Shown piece by piece: positions 1-7,467 of a stretch of DNA of 64,000 nucleotides. The DNA comes from Bacillota bacterium (GTDB lineage Bacteria; Bacillota; Bacilli; Paenibacillales; NBRC-103111), in NCBI GenBank assembly GCA_023388055.1, contig JAEWGW010000027.1, forward strand, positions 186,001-250,000. The letters are read 5' to 3'. The notes beneath the pieces are model-generated. The model made no database searches. It saw nothing but the letters and a program-made list of their open reading frames with translations, and had not been told where the DNA came from. Each line of letters begins with the position of its first letter. Position 1 is the first letter of the stretch. A program made the position numbers and the translations under genes.

Positions 1-2
1 AA

Positions 3-665
3 GTGGACAAGGCCAAGGTGAAGGTGGATGAAGCGGCGATTGAGGCTGAGCTGGCTCAGATCAAGACCCAATTTCCGGATGAGGCCCAGTTCAACAGCGC
101 CATGGAGCAAAGCGGCTTTACGCTGGATTCCCTCAAGGCCGAGATCCGCAAGAACCAGGAGATCAGCAAGATCTTCGAATCCAAGATGGATCTGTCCGAC
201 GCCAAGCTGAAGGAATACTTCGACAAAAATGTGGAGCAATACAACAGTCCGGAACAGCTTATGATCTCCCATATCCTGGTGGAGAAGCAGGAGGATGCCG
301 ATAAGATTCTCGCTGATCTGAAGGGTGGCGCAGATTTTTCCGCAGTGGCTAAGGAAAAGTCCACCGATACGGGCAGCAAGGATAACGGCGGCTCCTTGGG
401 CAGCTTTATCTCCCGCGGACAAGGTTTGGATCAAGCCTTCGAGGATGCGGCGTTTAAGCTGAACAAGGGTGAAATGAGCGGCGTAGTCCAATCCTCCTTC
501 GGCTTCCATATCATTAAGGTGATGGACAAGAAGGAAGCGGTTCAGGCCAACTTCGACAAACAGAAGGAAGATGTGAAGAAGAACATGGTTGGCGAAGAGG
601 TGCAAACCAAGGGCGCTGAATGGCTGGAGAACCTGAAAAAGGACGCCAAAATCGAAAAGCTGTAA
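3..665 (+). CDS. PrsA/SurA-like peptidyl-prolyl isomerase, C-terminal part
   Basis: The gene is cut by the left edge; the reading frame is open to the first base, so the GTG at 3 need not be the start. The visible 220 residues hold a SurA-N-like helical stretch (about 1-80) and one parvulin (PpiC) rotamase domain (about 82-175) with the family hallmarks SHILV, GGSLG and SSFGFHIIKV. The tail is Lys-rich. Secreted parvulins of this kind (PrsA in Bacillus) are membrane-anchored lipoproteins that help exported proteins fold at the membrane-wall interface. The signal peptide and lipobox would lie outside the window, so lipidation is inferred from the family. A strong terminator follows directly. 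Confidence 0.85.
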   Translation: MDKAKVKVDEAAIEAELAQIKTQFPDEAQFNSAMEQSGFTLDSLKAEIRKNQEISKIFESKMDLSDAKLKEYFDKNVEQYNSPEQLMISHILVEKQEDADKILADLKGGADFSAVAKEKSTDTGSKDNGGSLGSFISRGQGLDQAFEDAAFKLNKGEMSGVVQSSFGFHIIKVMDKKEAVQANFDKQKEDVKKNMVGEEVQTKGAEWLENLKKDAKIEKL

Positions 666-685
666 GGCAATTCCAATACAATACC

Positions 686-735
686 GCATCCCGCCAGCAC
701 GGTCACCCGGCCGCTGCAGGCGGGGTGTTTTTTTT
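686..735 (+). terminator. Rho-independent terminator after foldase gene
   Basis: A 10 bp stem (686-695 with 719-728, including GU pairs) is followed by a run of eight T. It separates the foldase gene from the next gene. Confidence 0.85.
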
Positions 736-873
736 CTGCATATCTGCTGCTGGCAAAAGCAGCTGCTGCGGTCACTCTGGACTGCTGCCAATGGGGCGGC
801 CGTTGGAAACTGCGCTCAACATATGTTACCATTTGAAAATAGAGTAGAATTCTGCGATAAGGAGGTAGCGCCC

Positions 874-1680
874 TTGACTGGACTCAACAAACAGCCTATT
901 ATCACGATCTGTTCGGATTCTGTGGGCGAAACCGCCGAAGCGGTGGTGAAAGCCACAATCCGCCAGTTTGACCTTCGCAATGCCAAAATCAAACGGTACA
1001 GCCATGTGCTGACGGAAGCGGAAATCCGCGATATCGTCGGCGAGGTGGCCGCAAACGGCGGCTTGATCGCCTACACCCTGGTGCAGCCGGACCTGCGGGA
1101 GCTGATCCGGGAGGAGAGCCTGCGGCTTGGCGTCCGCACAGTGGATGTGATGGGACCGATGATGCAGGCCTTTATCGAATCCTTCGACGGCTCGCCCACT
1201 CGAAAGCCGGGTATGCTGCACCAGATGGACGATGATTATTTCAGACGGGTGGAGGCCATCGAATTTACGGTCAGCTGTGACGACGGCCGCGATCCCCGGG
1301 CACTGCTCAACGCGGATATTGTTCTCATCGGCGTATCGCGGACCTCCAAAACACCCCTCAGCATGTTTCTGGCGCATAAGGGCTATAAGGTGGCCAATCT
1401 GCCCCTGATTCCCGAGGTGAAGCCGGCGGCGGAGCTGTTCCAGATCCCTCCGGGCAAAATCGCCGGGCTGATCATGGACCCGGAGAAGATGCTGAAGATC
1501 CGTGTGGAGCGGCTGCGTGCCTTGGGCCTGACTGCCGGAGCCAAATACGCCAACATGGAGCGGATTACCTTTGAGTTGAATTATGCCAAGAAACTGATGG
1601 AGCAGCTGGGCTGTCTGACCATCAACGTCTCGGACAAGGCGATTGAAGAGACGGCGGGAATTATTCTGGAGCATTTGTAG
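874..1680 (+). CDS. Pyruvate phosphate dikinase / PEP synthase regulatory protein (DUF299)
   Basis: A 268-residue member of the bifunctional kinase/pyrophosphorylase family (DUF299; YqfL, PpsR). These proteins use ADP to phosphorylate, and phosphate to dephosphorylate, the active-site threonine of PPDK or PEP synthase, switching the glycolysis/gluconeogenesis node. Seen here: an N-terminal SDSVGETAEAVVKA motif and a P-loop-like GVSRTSKT at about 153-160, followed by the NLPL and VGLIMDPEKML-like segments typical of the family. The start is TTG at 874 because AAGGAGG lies 8 nt upstream. An in-frame ATG at 823 has no ribosome site. The rhomboid gene follows after 17 nt, so the two are probably cotranscribed. 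Confidence 0.9.
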   Translation: MTGLNKQPIITICSDSVGETAEAVVKATIRQFDLRNAKIKRYSHVLTEAEIRDIVGEVAANGGLIAYTLVQPDLRELIREESLRLGVRTVDVMGPMMQAFIESFDGSPTRKPGMLHQMDDDYFRRVEAIEFTVSCDDGRDPRALLNADIVLIGVSRTSKTPLSMFLAHKGYKVANLPLIPEVKPAAELFQIPPGKIAGLIMDPEKMLKIRVERLRALGLTAGAKYANMERITFELNYAKKLMEQLGCLTINVSDKAIEETAGIILEHL

Positions 1681-1697
1681 GAAGGGGACAAAAGCGG

Positions 1698-2312
1698 ATG
1701 ATTTTTCTCCGTAGAGAGACATTCAAGCAATACCTGCAGCTTTACCCTGTGACCAGCGCCATTCTGGCAATTATCGCGGTGCTGTTCGCGGCAATGGAGA
1801 TCACGGGCAGCTCCACTGATGCCATTACGCTGCTGGATTTCGGCGCTATGTACAGCAACAGCGGTGAAACACATGAATGGTGGAGATACATAAACTCCAT
1901 GTTTTTGCACATCGGTTTTTCCCATGTGCTGTTTAATGCTTTTGCCCTCTATGTTTTCGCTCCTCCCCTGGAGCGGCTTCTGGGGAAATTCCATTATGCG
2001 GGATTTTTCCTGCTTTCGGGCTTGGTGGGTAATGCCTTCAGTATGCTGTTCACCGAACCCCCGTTTATTGCTGCAGGGGCATCCGGCGCCATCTATGGGA
2101 TTTACGCCGCGTATGTGTACCTGGCCATATTCCACCGGCATGTGCTGGATGAAGGCACCCGTTCAACAGTAATTGCGATTGTGGTCATGGGTGGAATCAC
2201 CTCCTTGATTATCCCCAATGTGAACATCTTTGCCCATTTGGGCGGTTTTGTGGCCGGTTTTGTCTATTTCGCCGTGCTGACCCGCCGGTTAAGACGCCGG
2301 AGTCAGAGGTAG
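1698..2312 (+). CDS. Rhomboid family intramembrane serine protease
   Basis: A 204-residue polytopic membrane protein with about six hydrophobic segments. The catalytic Ser129 sits in GASGAIYG and the partner His180 in FAHLGGFVAG; His76 and Asn80 (HVLFN) match the oxyanion-side motif of GlpG-type rhomboids. Such proteases cut substrates inside the membrane; the substrate here is unknown. The protein is compact, lacking the extra soluble or TPR domains of B. subtilis GluP. It lies 17 nt behind the kinase/pyrophosphorylase gene with AAGGGGA as ribosome site. No terminator follows directly; the next 370 bp hold a repeat cluster. Confidence 0.92.
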   Translation: MIFLRRETFKQYLQLYPVTSAILAIIAVLFAAMEITGSSTDAITLLDFGAMYSNSGETHEWWRYINSMFLHIGFSHVLFNAFALYVFAPPLERLLGKFHYAGFFLLSGLVGNAFSMLFTEPPFIAAGASGAIYGIYAAYVYLAIFHRHVLDEGTRSTVIAIVVMGGITSLIIPNVNIFAHLGGFVAGFVYFAVLTRRLRRRSQR

Positions 2313-2383
2313 GATAACCCGGCTGGACTTCGGCTCGGGACAAAAGGCTCCGCCGAAACAATTGATTCCGCTCTGCGGCCCTC

Positions 2384-2566
2384 TAACGGAACTGACGGGC
2401 TCTTAGAAGGGAAAATCGGCAGAATCCCAATTTTAACGGAACTCTGCGCCCGTTAGAGGAAGAAAGTGCCAGAAAGTGAAGCCAACAGACCAGCTAACGG
2501 CTTCTCAGTTCCGTTAAAAGTCAAACATGCGGGTTTTGGGCGTCTAAGGGCTTCTGAGTTCCGTTA
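2384..2566. repeat. Four-unit direct/inverted repeat cluster 1 (TAACGGAACT type)
   Basis: Four 22 bp units: two forward at 2384 and 2434 and two reverse-complemented at 2495 and 2545. Each begins TAACGGAACT and ends in CCGTTA or a one-base variant. Start-to-start spacing is 50, 61 and 50. The element lies between the rhomboid gene and a small minus-strand gene. Its geometry matches clusters at 11944, 14138 and 19829. Confidence 0.85.
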
Positions 2567-2624
2567 GATCCGGCGGGCCGCGCCAGCAAGCAGCATCGAA
2601 CAGCAAGACAAGTCCGCAACAATC

Positions 2625-2674
2625 ATAAAAAAGCCTGTTTACGGAAAAAGACGACTCTTTTCCGCGAACAGGCT
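2625..2674 (-). terminator. Rho-independent terminator of the 55-residue ORF
   Basis: AGCCTGTT pairs with AACAGGCT (2632-2639 with 2667-2674), and the inner CGGAAAAGA-type arms pair as well. A T run follows on the minus strand. It lies 55 nt behind the stop of the small minus-strand gene. Confidence 0.8.
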
Positions 2675-2728
2675 ATTTGGCGCTATTTGTACGTAATGGA
2701 AACGTTGTTTGAAACAGGCGGCAGGCGT

Positions 2729-2896
2729 TCAGCACATATACTCCACCCTGCGGTGCAGAGACACATTGTCCCCGTAAGTGCTGCGGAGGGTCTGGAGCAG
2801 ATCCACCATCATCCAGTACATTTCCCTGGGACGCTGGTTGGCAGGCTTGACGGTGTCGATCCGCACGCCATTCACAACTACATCAAGAACGATCAT
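2729..2896 (-). CDS. Small protein of 55 residues, unknown function
   Basis: A short minus-strand frame starting MIVLDVVVNGVRID and ending RRVEYMC. Support is contextual: a promoter-like pair (TTTACA, 18 bp, TATAGT) 41-70 nt upstream, GGAAAGG 12 nt before the ATG, and a strong terminator 55 nt downstream, so it looks like a self-contained monocistronic unit. The sequence is mixed alpha/beta with no signal peptide or membrane segment, and two Trp/Met-rich stretches (MYWMMVDLL). I do not recognise the family. Confidence 0.6.
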   Translation of the reverse strand: MIVLDVVVNGVRIDTVKPANQRPREMYWMMVDLLQTLRSTYGDNVSLHRRVEYMC

Positions 2897-2936
2897 TACG
2901 CGTCACGACCTTTCCATGAGCTATCGTTTTGAGTAG

Positions 2937-2966
2937 ACTATAACACAAATGGATAGGCCGTGTAAA
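2937..2966 (-). promoter_or_regulatory. Sigma-A-type promoter for the 55-residue ORF
   Basis: On the minus strand, TTTACA (2961-2966) and TATAGT (2937-2942) are separated by 18 bp, upstream of the small gene ending at 2729. Confidence 0.55.
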
Positions 2967-3011
2967 AATATTTAATCAATTCAGATTATTAATTTTTTGT
3001 TTACGCCCAGC

Positions 3012-4406
3012 TTACGCCCCTTGAAGGGTCTCGTGGATGGCAGCGGCGGCTTTTTTGCCTGCGCCCATAGCCAGAATGACCGTTGCCGCACCTGTCACCA
3101 CATCCCCGCCCGCATACACCCGGGGTTTGCTGGTTTCCATAGTGGATTCCTCTACGATGATCCCGCCCCAGCGCTGGGTGGAGAGGCCCGGGGTTGTGGA
3201 GCGGATCAGCGGGTTGGGGCTTTGGCCGATGGCGATAATTACCGTATCCAGCTCCAAACCGAAGAGGCTGTCCGCCTTCTCCACAGGAATGCGGCGGCCG
3301 CTGGCATCGGGTTCGCCCAACTCCATCTCCACACATTCCATGCCGGTAACCCAACCGTTTTCGCCGGTGATCCGAACCGGGTTTACCAACAGCTTGAATT
3401 GTATGCCTTCTTCATGAGCATGATGGATTTCCTCCCGGCGGGCGGGAAGCTCCTCCATGCCTCTGCGGTACACGATGGAAACCTCCTCGGCACCCAACCG
3501 CAAAGCAGTACGCGCCGCATCCATAGCCACATTGCCGCCACCCACCACAGCCACCTTTTTGCCGATGCGGACAGGGGTTGGGCTGTTGGGAAAGTCATAG
3601 GCCTTCATCAGATTGACGCGGGTCAAAAACTCATTGGCCGAATACACGCCGTTTAAGTTTTCGCCGTCAATGCGCATAAACCGGGGCAGTCCTGCGCCGC
3701 TGCCTACGAATACAGCCTGGAAGCCGTCCTCGAACAGCTCATCCACAGTGATGGAGCGTCCCACCACCACATTGCGCTCAATATTGACGCCGAGGCTGAC
3801 TACCTTCTCGATTTCCTCCTCCACCAGGGACTTGGGCAGGCGGAACTCGGGGATGCCGTACATCAGCACACCGCCCAAGGCGTGAAGGGCTTCGAACAGC
3901 GTAACCTCATAACCCAGCTTGGCCAGATCACCGGCGCAGGTCAGACCTGCGGGGCCGCCGCCTACCACTGCCACTTTGCTGCCGTTGGCAGGCATAGCAG
4001 GCTCCTCCGGCAGCTTGTGGACCATGCCGTAGTCGGCAGCAAACCGCTCCAGGCGGCCGATGCCCACGGGCTCGGCTTTTTTGCCGCGGATGCAGCTTCC
4101 TTCGCATTGGGATTCCTGCGGGCACACCCGTCCGCAAACGGCAGGCAGATTATTCTCTTGCTTGATAATCCGGTAGGCGCTTTCGAAATTCCCGGCGGCG
4201 ATTTCACCGATGAAATCCGGGATAGGCACATTCACCGGGCAGGCATTCACACACGGCTTATTCTTGCATTGCAGACAGCGGGTAGCTTCCTCCATGGCCT
4301 GCTCGGGTGTATAGCCCAAGGCCACCTCCAGGAAATTCCTCCCCCGCACCAGAGGCGGCTGCTCAGGCATGGCTACCTTCACCGGGCTCATGTTCGCTCT
4401 AGGCAT
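3012..4406 (-). CDS. NfnB/SudA-like NADPH oxidoreductase (GltD/GltA-type flavoprotein)
   Basis: A 464-residue protein of the glutamate-synthase small-subunit family. The N-terminal four-helix Fe-S domain has two Cys sets: C44, C47, C52, C56 and C91, C95, C101, C105. It is followed by an FAD-binding Rossmann motif VAVVGGGPAGLTCAGD (about 144-159) and an NADPH motif VAVVGGGNVAMDAA (about 290). Next to a DHODH-like electron-transfer subunit, this matches NfnB of NfnAB (NADH-dependent ferredoxin:NADP+ oxidoreductase, electron bifurcating) or sulfide dehydrogenase SudA. No large glutamate synthase subunit is nearby, which argues against a GOGAT role. It is the second gene of the pair, 6 nt after the first. 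Confidence 0.85.
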   Translation of the reverse strand: MPRANMSPVKVAMPEQPPLVRGRNFLEVALGYTPEQAMEEATRCLQCKNKPCVNACPVNVPIPDFIGEIAAGNFESAYRIIKQENNLPAVCGRVCPQESQCEGSCIRGKKAEPVGIGRLERFAADYGMVHKLPEEPAMPANGSKVAVVGGGPAGLTCAGDLAKLGYEVTLFEALHALGGVLMYGIPEFRLPKSLVEEEIEKVVSLGVNIERNVVVGRSITVDELFEDGFQAVFVGSGAGLPRFMRIDGENLNGVYSANEFLTRVNLMKAYDFPNSPTPVRIGKKVAVVGGGNVAMDAARTALRLGAEEVSIVYRRGMEELPARREEIHHAHEEGIQFKLLVNPVRITGENGWVTGMECVEMELGEPDASGRRIPVEKADSLFGLELDTVIIAIGQSPNPLIRSTTPGLSTQRWGGIIVEESTMETSKPRVYAGGDVVTGAATVILAMGAGKKAAAAIHETLQGA

Positions 4407-4412
4407 TCTCCC

Positions 4413-5240
4413 TCACGCTCCTCTTCCGATACGGCAGGCATGGGCTTCCATTTCCTTGTACATGCCTTGTCTGCGTATACATTCATCAAAGTCAACCAGA
4501 AGACCGTCAAAATCCGGACCGTCCACACAGGCAAACCGGGTTTCCTCACCCACGGTGACCCGGCAGCCGCCGCACATGCCCGTACCGTCGATCATAATCG
4601 GATTGAGAGATACCCCCGTAGCAATCCCCAAGGGTTTGGTAATGTCCACAACCGCCTTCATCATGGGCAAAGGACCGATGGCGATCACCTCGTCGTAAAC
4701 ATGGCCATTATGTAAAAGCTGCTTCAGAATATCCGTCACAAAACCCTGGATGCCGCAGGAGCCGTCATTCGTCGCCATATAGAGCTGGCCGCAGAAGGCT
4801 TCGAATTCCTTCTCCAGAATAATCAGATCCTGGCTTCTTCCTCCCAAAATGACATCCACCTCAGCTCCGGTTTCTTTCCACTTGCGGAGCTGGGGGTACA
4901 GAGGCGCCGCACCTACACCGCCGCCGATGCCGAGAATCCGCTTCTTGCCGGGATGGATATCCGCGGGGCGTCCCAAGGGACCGGCAAAATCCGAGATGCC
5001 TTCGCCAACGGCTTTCTCCGCCAACCGGGTGGTGGAATAGCCTACGATTTGATAGATAATGGTTACCGATTGCCGTTCCCGGTCATAATCCGCGATGGTC
5101 AGGGGAATACGCTCCCCGCCTTCCTCCACCCGGACCATCACAAATTGCCCCGGCTCGCATTTGCGCGCTACATACGGCGCATGCACGACCAGAAGCTCGA
5201 CAGCATCGTTCAGCTTGCGCTTTTCAAGTATCGTGTACAT
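4413..5240 (-). CDS. NfnA/SudB-like FAD/NAD-binding [2Fe-2S] subunit
   Basis: A 275-residue protein of the dihydroorotate-dehydrogenase electron-transfer (PyrK) family: FAD-binding barrel with RIPLTIAD (about 44-51), NAD-binding domain with GIGGGVGAAPLYP (about 104-116), and a C-terminal [2Fe-2S] motif with C223, C226, C238 and nearby Asp218. Three Cys plus one Asp is the arrangement known for NfnA. The start ATG at 5240 has AAGGAG 8 nt upstream; six extra in-frame residues further up lack such a site. It forms an operon with the gene ending at 3012. Together they should couple NADH, NADPH and ferredoxin pools in the cytoplasm. This is inferred from the pair, not shown by the sequence alone. 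Confidence 0.85.
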   Translation of the reverse strand: MYTILEKRKLNDAVELLVVHAPYVARKCEPGQFVMVRVEEGGERIPLTIADYDRERQSVTIIYQIVGYSTTRLAEKAVGEGISDFAGPLGRPADIHPGKKRILGIGGGVGAAPLYPQLRKWKETGAEVDVILGGRSQDLIILEKEFEAFCGQLYMATNDGSCGIQGFVTDILKQLLHNGHVYDEVIAIGPLPMMKAVVDITKPLGIATGVSLNPIMIDGTGMCGGCRVTVGEETRFACVDGPDFDGLLVDFDECIRRQGMYKEMEAHACRIGRGA

Positions 5241-5273
5241 GTTGGCTCTCCTTCTCAATCGAATACTTCTTCC

Positions 5274-5279
5274 ATTATA
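5274..5279 (-). promoter_or_regulatory. Candidate -10 box for the NfnAB-like pair
   Basis: TATAAT on the minus strand lies 33 nt before the start codon at 5240. No convincing -35 box is seen at 16-18 bp, so this is a partial promoter call. Confidence 0.4.
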
Positions 5280-5330
5280 GCGTCTTCCATCCGGCTCGAT
5301 TGTTGGCGACTATGTATATTTCATGAAAAA

Positions 5331-5367
5331 AAAGGATAAAAAAACCCTCCGGTGCAACTGGAGGGTT
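5331..5367 (-). terminator. Terminator overlapping the stop codon of the secreted protein gene
   Basis: AACCCTCC (5343-5350) pairs with GGAGGGTT (5360-5367) and a T-rich run follows on the minus strand. The 3-prime-most bases of the gene form one arm. Confidence 0.85.
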
Positions 5368-5950
5368 AAGGCTCGGACAGGTTTTTGACCTTGCCTTGGA
5401 ATTGCGGCAGGCTTAATTGATCGAAAGCGGCGAAGCCGCCGTTGGCCAGCAGGGCGACGGATTTTCCGTTATACACCGGATAGAGTCCCTGCCAGATGCC
5501 GTTTAAGGTATAATAATCCGTTCCCCCGGCTCCGGCTTTCCGCAGAAAAAAGACGTAATCGCCAGGTTCAAGAGGACCGGTATAGGTTTTGTTCAGAGGG
5601 TTCGCCGCATCCGGCAAAGGCTCCACCCCGGAGGTCAGCAGCTTAATGGGGGAAGCCGCGGAGCCTTTCCAGACGGCTTGTACGCGGATACGCTGAACAT
5701 AGTGGACAATGCGCTTTCCGGTGACTTCCCGGCCGGTAGGGTAATTCTCCTGCCCGTCCTCCAGATGCCCCTGCACAATTAAATCGGCGCTTTGGGCCAG
5801 TGACTTTTCCGAGGTGGCCGGTTGCACAGGCACTGGAATTCCACCGGGCTGGGGTGCGGCCGCAGCGGAAGGCGGAACTGCCAAGATTGCAGCCGCTATG
5901 GAGATATGTACAGAGAGCCGCTTCCACGGCTGCAGGAGCCTCTTTTTCAT
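5366..5950 (-). CDS. Secreted protein of unknown function
   Basis: A 194-residue protein with a Lys/Arg-rich N-terminus, a hydrophobic core and an AAAAP cleavage region (signal peptide, about 1-33). The mature part has beta-rich stretches, for example SADLIVQGHLEDGQ, IRVQAVWKGS and LEPGDYVFFLRK. That pattern resembles small exported proteins that follow an ADxIVxGxV...VWKG layout, but I cannot name a family. An upstream ATG at 5971 overlaps the stop of the L,D-transpeptidase gene. The ATG at 5950 is preferred because AAGGA lies 8 nt before it. It is the last gene of a two-gene operon with the transpeptidase, so a cell-envelope role is plausible. Confidence 0.75.
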   Translation of the reverse strand: MKKRLLQPWKRLSVHISIAAAILAVPPSAAAAPQPGGIPVPVQPATSEKSLAQSADLIVQGHLEDGQENYPTGREVTGKRIVHYVQRIRVQAVWKGSAASPIKLLTSGVEPLPDAANPLNKTYTGPLEPGDYVFFLRKAGAGGTDYYTLNGIWQGLYPVYNGKSVALLANGGFAAFDQLSLPQFQGKVKNLSEP

Positions 5951-5963
5951 ACAACGAATCCTT

Positions 5964-6503
5964 TCACTCATCCGTAATCAATACACGGGTTTTCAGCGGG
6001 ATATGCCGGTACAGGTATTCCACATCCTTGTTGCGCATACGGATGCACCCGGAGCTGGCGGATAACCCGATGGACCAGGGACGGTTCGTGCCATGAATAC
6101 CGTATTTATAACCTCCGTCTATGCTTAACCCCATCCAGCGGGTGCCCAGCGGATTATCGGGATGTCCGCCGGCGATTTTTTTGCGCATATAATAAGGCTT
6201 GTGGACCTTGGTCACGATCCGGAATTCTCCCTCCGGTGTGAGATCCCCGCGTCCGGTGGCAACCGGGAACGTGTACAGCACCTGGCCGTTCATCACAACC
6301 TGAAGCTGATGCCTCTTTTTGTGGATAGCCAGATACAGCTCTTCCTCTCCCACAATGGGGGCACGGGGAGCCATTGGGGCCATCTCTTCCAAACGGGCGG
6401 CATCCTGGACAGGATCGGCTTGGGCGGACGGAACATTCCATATAAGCAATAAACACAAGGCCGTAACAAAGAGGACTAAAGGAACCAACCTGGTTGTGCG
6501 CAA
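5964..6503 (-). CDS. L,D-transpeptidase (YkuD domain)
   Basis: A 179-residue exported enzyme. A signal peptide or anchor covers about 1-29 (hydrophobic stretch ending PSAQA). The YkuD catalytic domain spans about 54-178 with the invariant His137 in GIHGTN and the nucleophile Cys153 in SSGCIRM. The family makes 3-3 peptidoglycan cross-links or modifies wall peptides, in spores or in stationary cells. There is no LysM domain, unlike B. subtilis YkuD, so wall targeting relies on the N-terminal segment. The downstream secreted protein gene is only 13 nt away. Confidence 0.93.
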   Translation of the reverse strand: MRTTRLVPLVLFVTALCLLLIWNVPSAQADPVQDAARLEEMAPMAPRAPIVGEEELYLAIHKKRHQLQVVMNGQVLYTFPVATGRGDLTPEGEFRIVTKVHKPYYMRKKIAGGHPDNPLGTRWMGLSIDGGYKYGIHGTNRPWSIGLSASSGCIRMRNKDVEYLYRHIPLKTRVLITDE

Positions 6504-6553
6504 TTACATTCACCTCCACGTTAGCCTGTGCAGGAAACCTTCCGCCCATTCAT

Positions 6554-6582
6554 ACAAAAACCCCCGCAGATGAAGGCGGGGG
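6554..6582 (-). terminator. Terminator after the J-domain-like gene
   Basis: GC-rich 7 bp stem (6561-6567 with 6576-6582) followed by five T on the minus strand, 25 nt behind the stop at 6607. Confidence 0.85.
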
Positions 6583-6606
6583 ACGGAATTATTCGATGCG
6601 GGGGCT

Positions 6607-7440
6607 CTATTGGGAGAGCCATTCCAGAACCTTGACGGCATTGTCCTTCTTGTTGGCATTCACCCGGATCAGGGCGATTTTCTCCACATCAGGGAGCTTC
6701 AATTCCTTAACGGCCGGATGGTTGGAGACATCGATCCCCGACCATACCGTCTCACCTGTATCCGATTCGCCGGTGCGGCGTTTCTCCTGGGGAACGGAGG
6801 CAAGGGAAGGGATGTTATCTAACCGGAGGAAAGCCCCTTGTTTGCTGAATCTGGCGTAGTTGGTTTTGTCCATAATGTAGATATCCGCCTTGTCCGCGGC
6901 CATGGAGATAATCGCCTTCTGCATCATGGCCATGCCATACTCATCCTTGGGATCTGTCGGCGAATATTGGTTGACGATATGGATATCCTTCCAGTCGGTC
7001 ATCTGCTCCAGGGTTTTTACCTCGAAGCTGTCCAGCTCTCCCTGGATCTGATAGTCCGTGAAAAAAGTCACCTTCAAATCCGCCCGTTCGATTCTTTTTT
7101 CCTCACTGCGGTTCTGGATGATGCTGGAGGCGGTGAAAAATACGATGAGCACAGCGGCGATGGTCCCGATAATATGCCAACGGTAATATTCATAGACGTA
7201 CTCGATTTTACCGAAGGTTTTGTTCTTGGGCTCCTTCTTGCGGATCTCTTCCTCAATGGCAATCCCTTTAATGAAGTTATACGCTTTGGTAATCTCATCC
7301 ATAGAGGGCGCATCGGACTTTTCCCCTGCCGTCTGCTTCTTGCTTCGGAGCAGGAGCACCGTATACCGTTTTTCTACGTCCTCATCTGTCGCATTCTCAT
7401 CCAAACCCAGCAATGCGTAGGCCTTTTTTGTGTCCATCAT
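6607..7440 (-). CDS. Membrane-anchored protein with degenerate J domain
   Basis: A 277-residue protein. Residues 5-62 read like a DnaJ J domain (KKAYALLGLDENATDEDVEKRY, then a helix ending ITKAYNFIKG), but the central HPD tripeptide needed to stimulate DnaK ATPase is absent. One membrane helix follows (about 88-107), then an outside domain of about 165 residues rich in DxxI and MAADKADIYIMD-type strands, ending KVLEWLSQ. The extracytoplasmic part resembles solute-binding-like folds only loosely; I cannot name it. It lies 27 nt behind the Lon-like protease gene and is probably cotranscribed with it. AGGAGG lies 12 nt before the ATG pair. Confidence 0.8.
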   Translation of the reverse strand: MMDTKKAYALLGLDENATDEDVEKRYTVLLLRSKKQTAGEKSDAPSMDEITKAYNFIKGIAIEEEIRKKEPKNKTFGKIEYVYEYYRWHIIGTIAAVLIVFFTASSIIQNRSEEKRIERADLKVTFFTDYQIQGELDSFEVKTLEQMTDWKDIHIVNQYSPTDPKDEYGMAMMQKAIISMAADKADIYIMDKTNYARFSKQGAFLRLDNIPSLASVPQEKRRTGESDTGETVWSGIDVSNHPAVKELKLPDVEKIALIRVNANKKDNAVKVLEWLSQ

Positions 7441-7467
7441 GCTCTTCTAGATCCTCCTGACATGTAA

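Noticed and set aside
3012..4406. Small subunit of glutamate synthase (gltD)
   Set aside because: No large subunit is adjacent, while the paired gene is a PyrK-like [2Fe-2S] flavoprotein, which fits NfnAB or SudAB.
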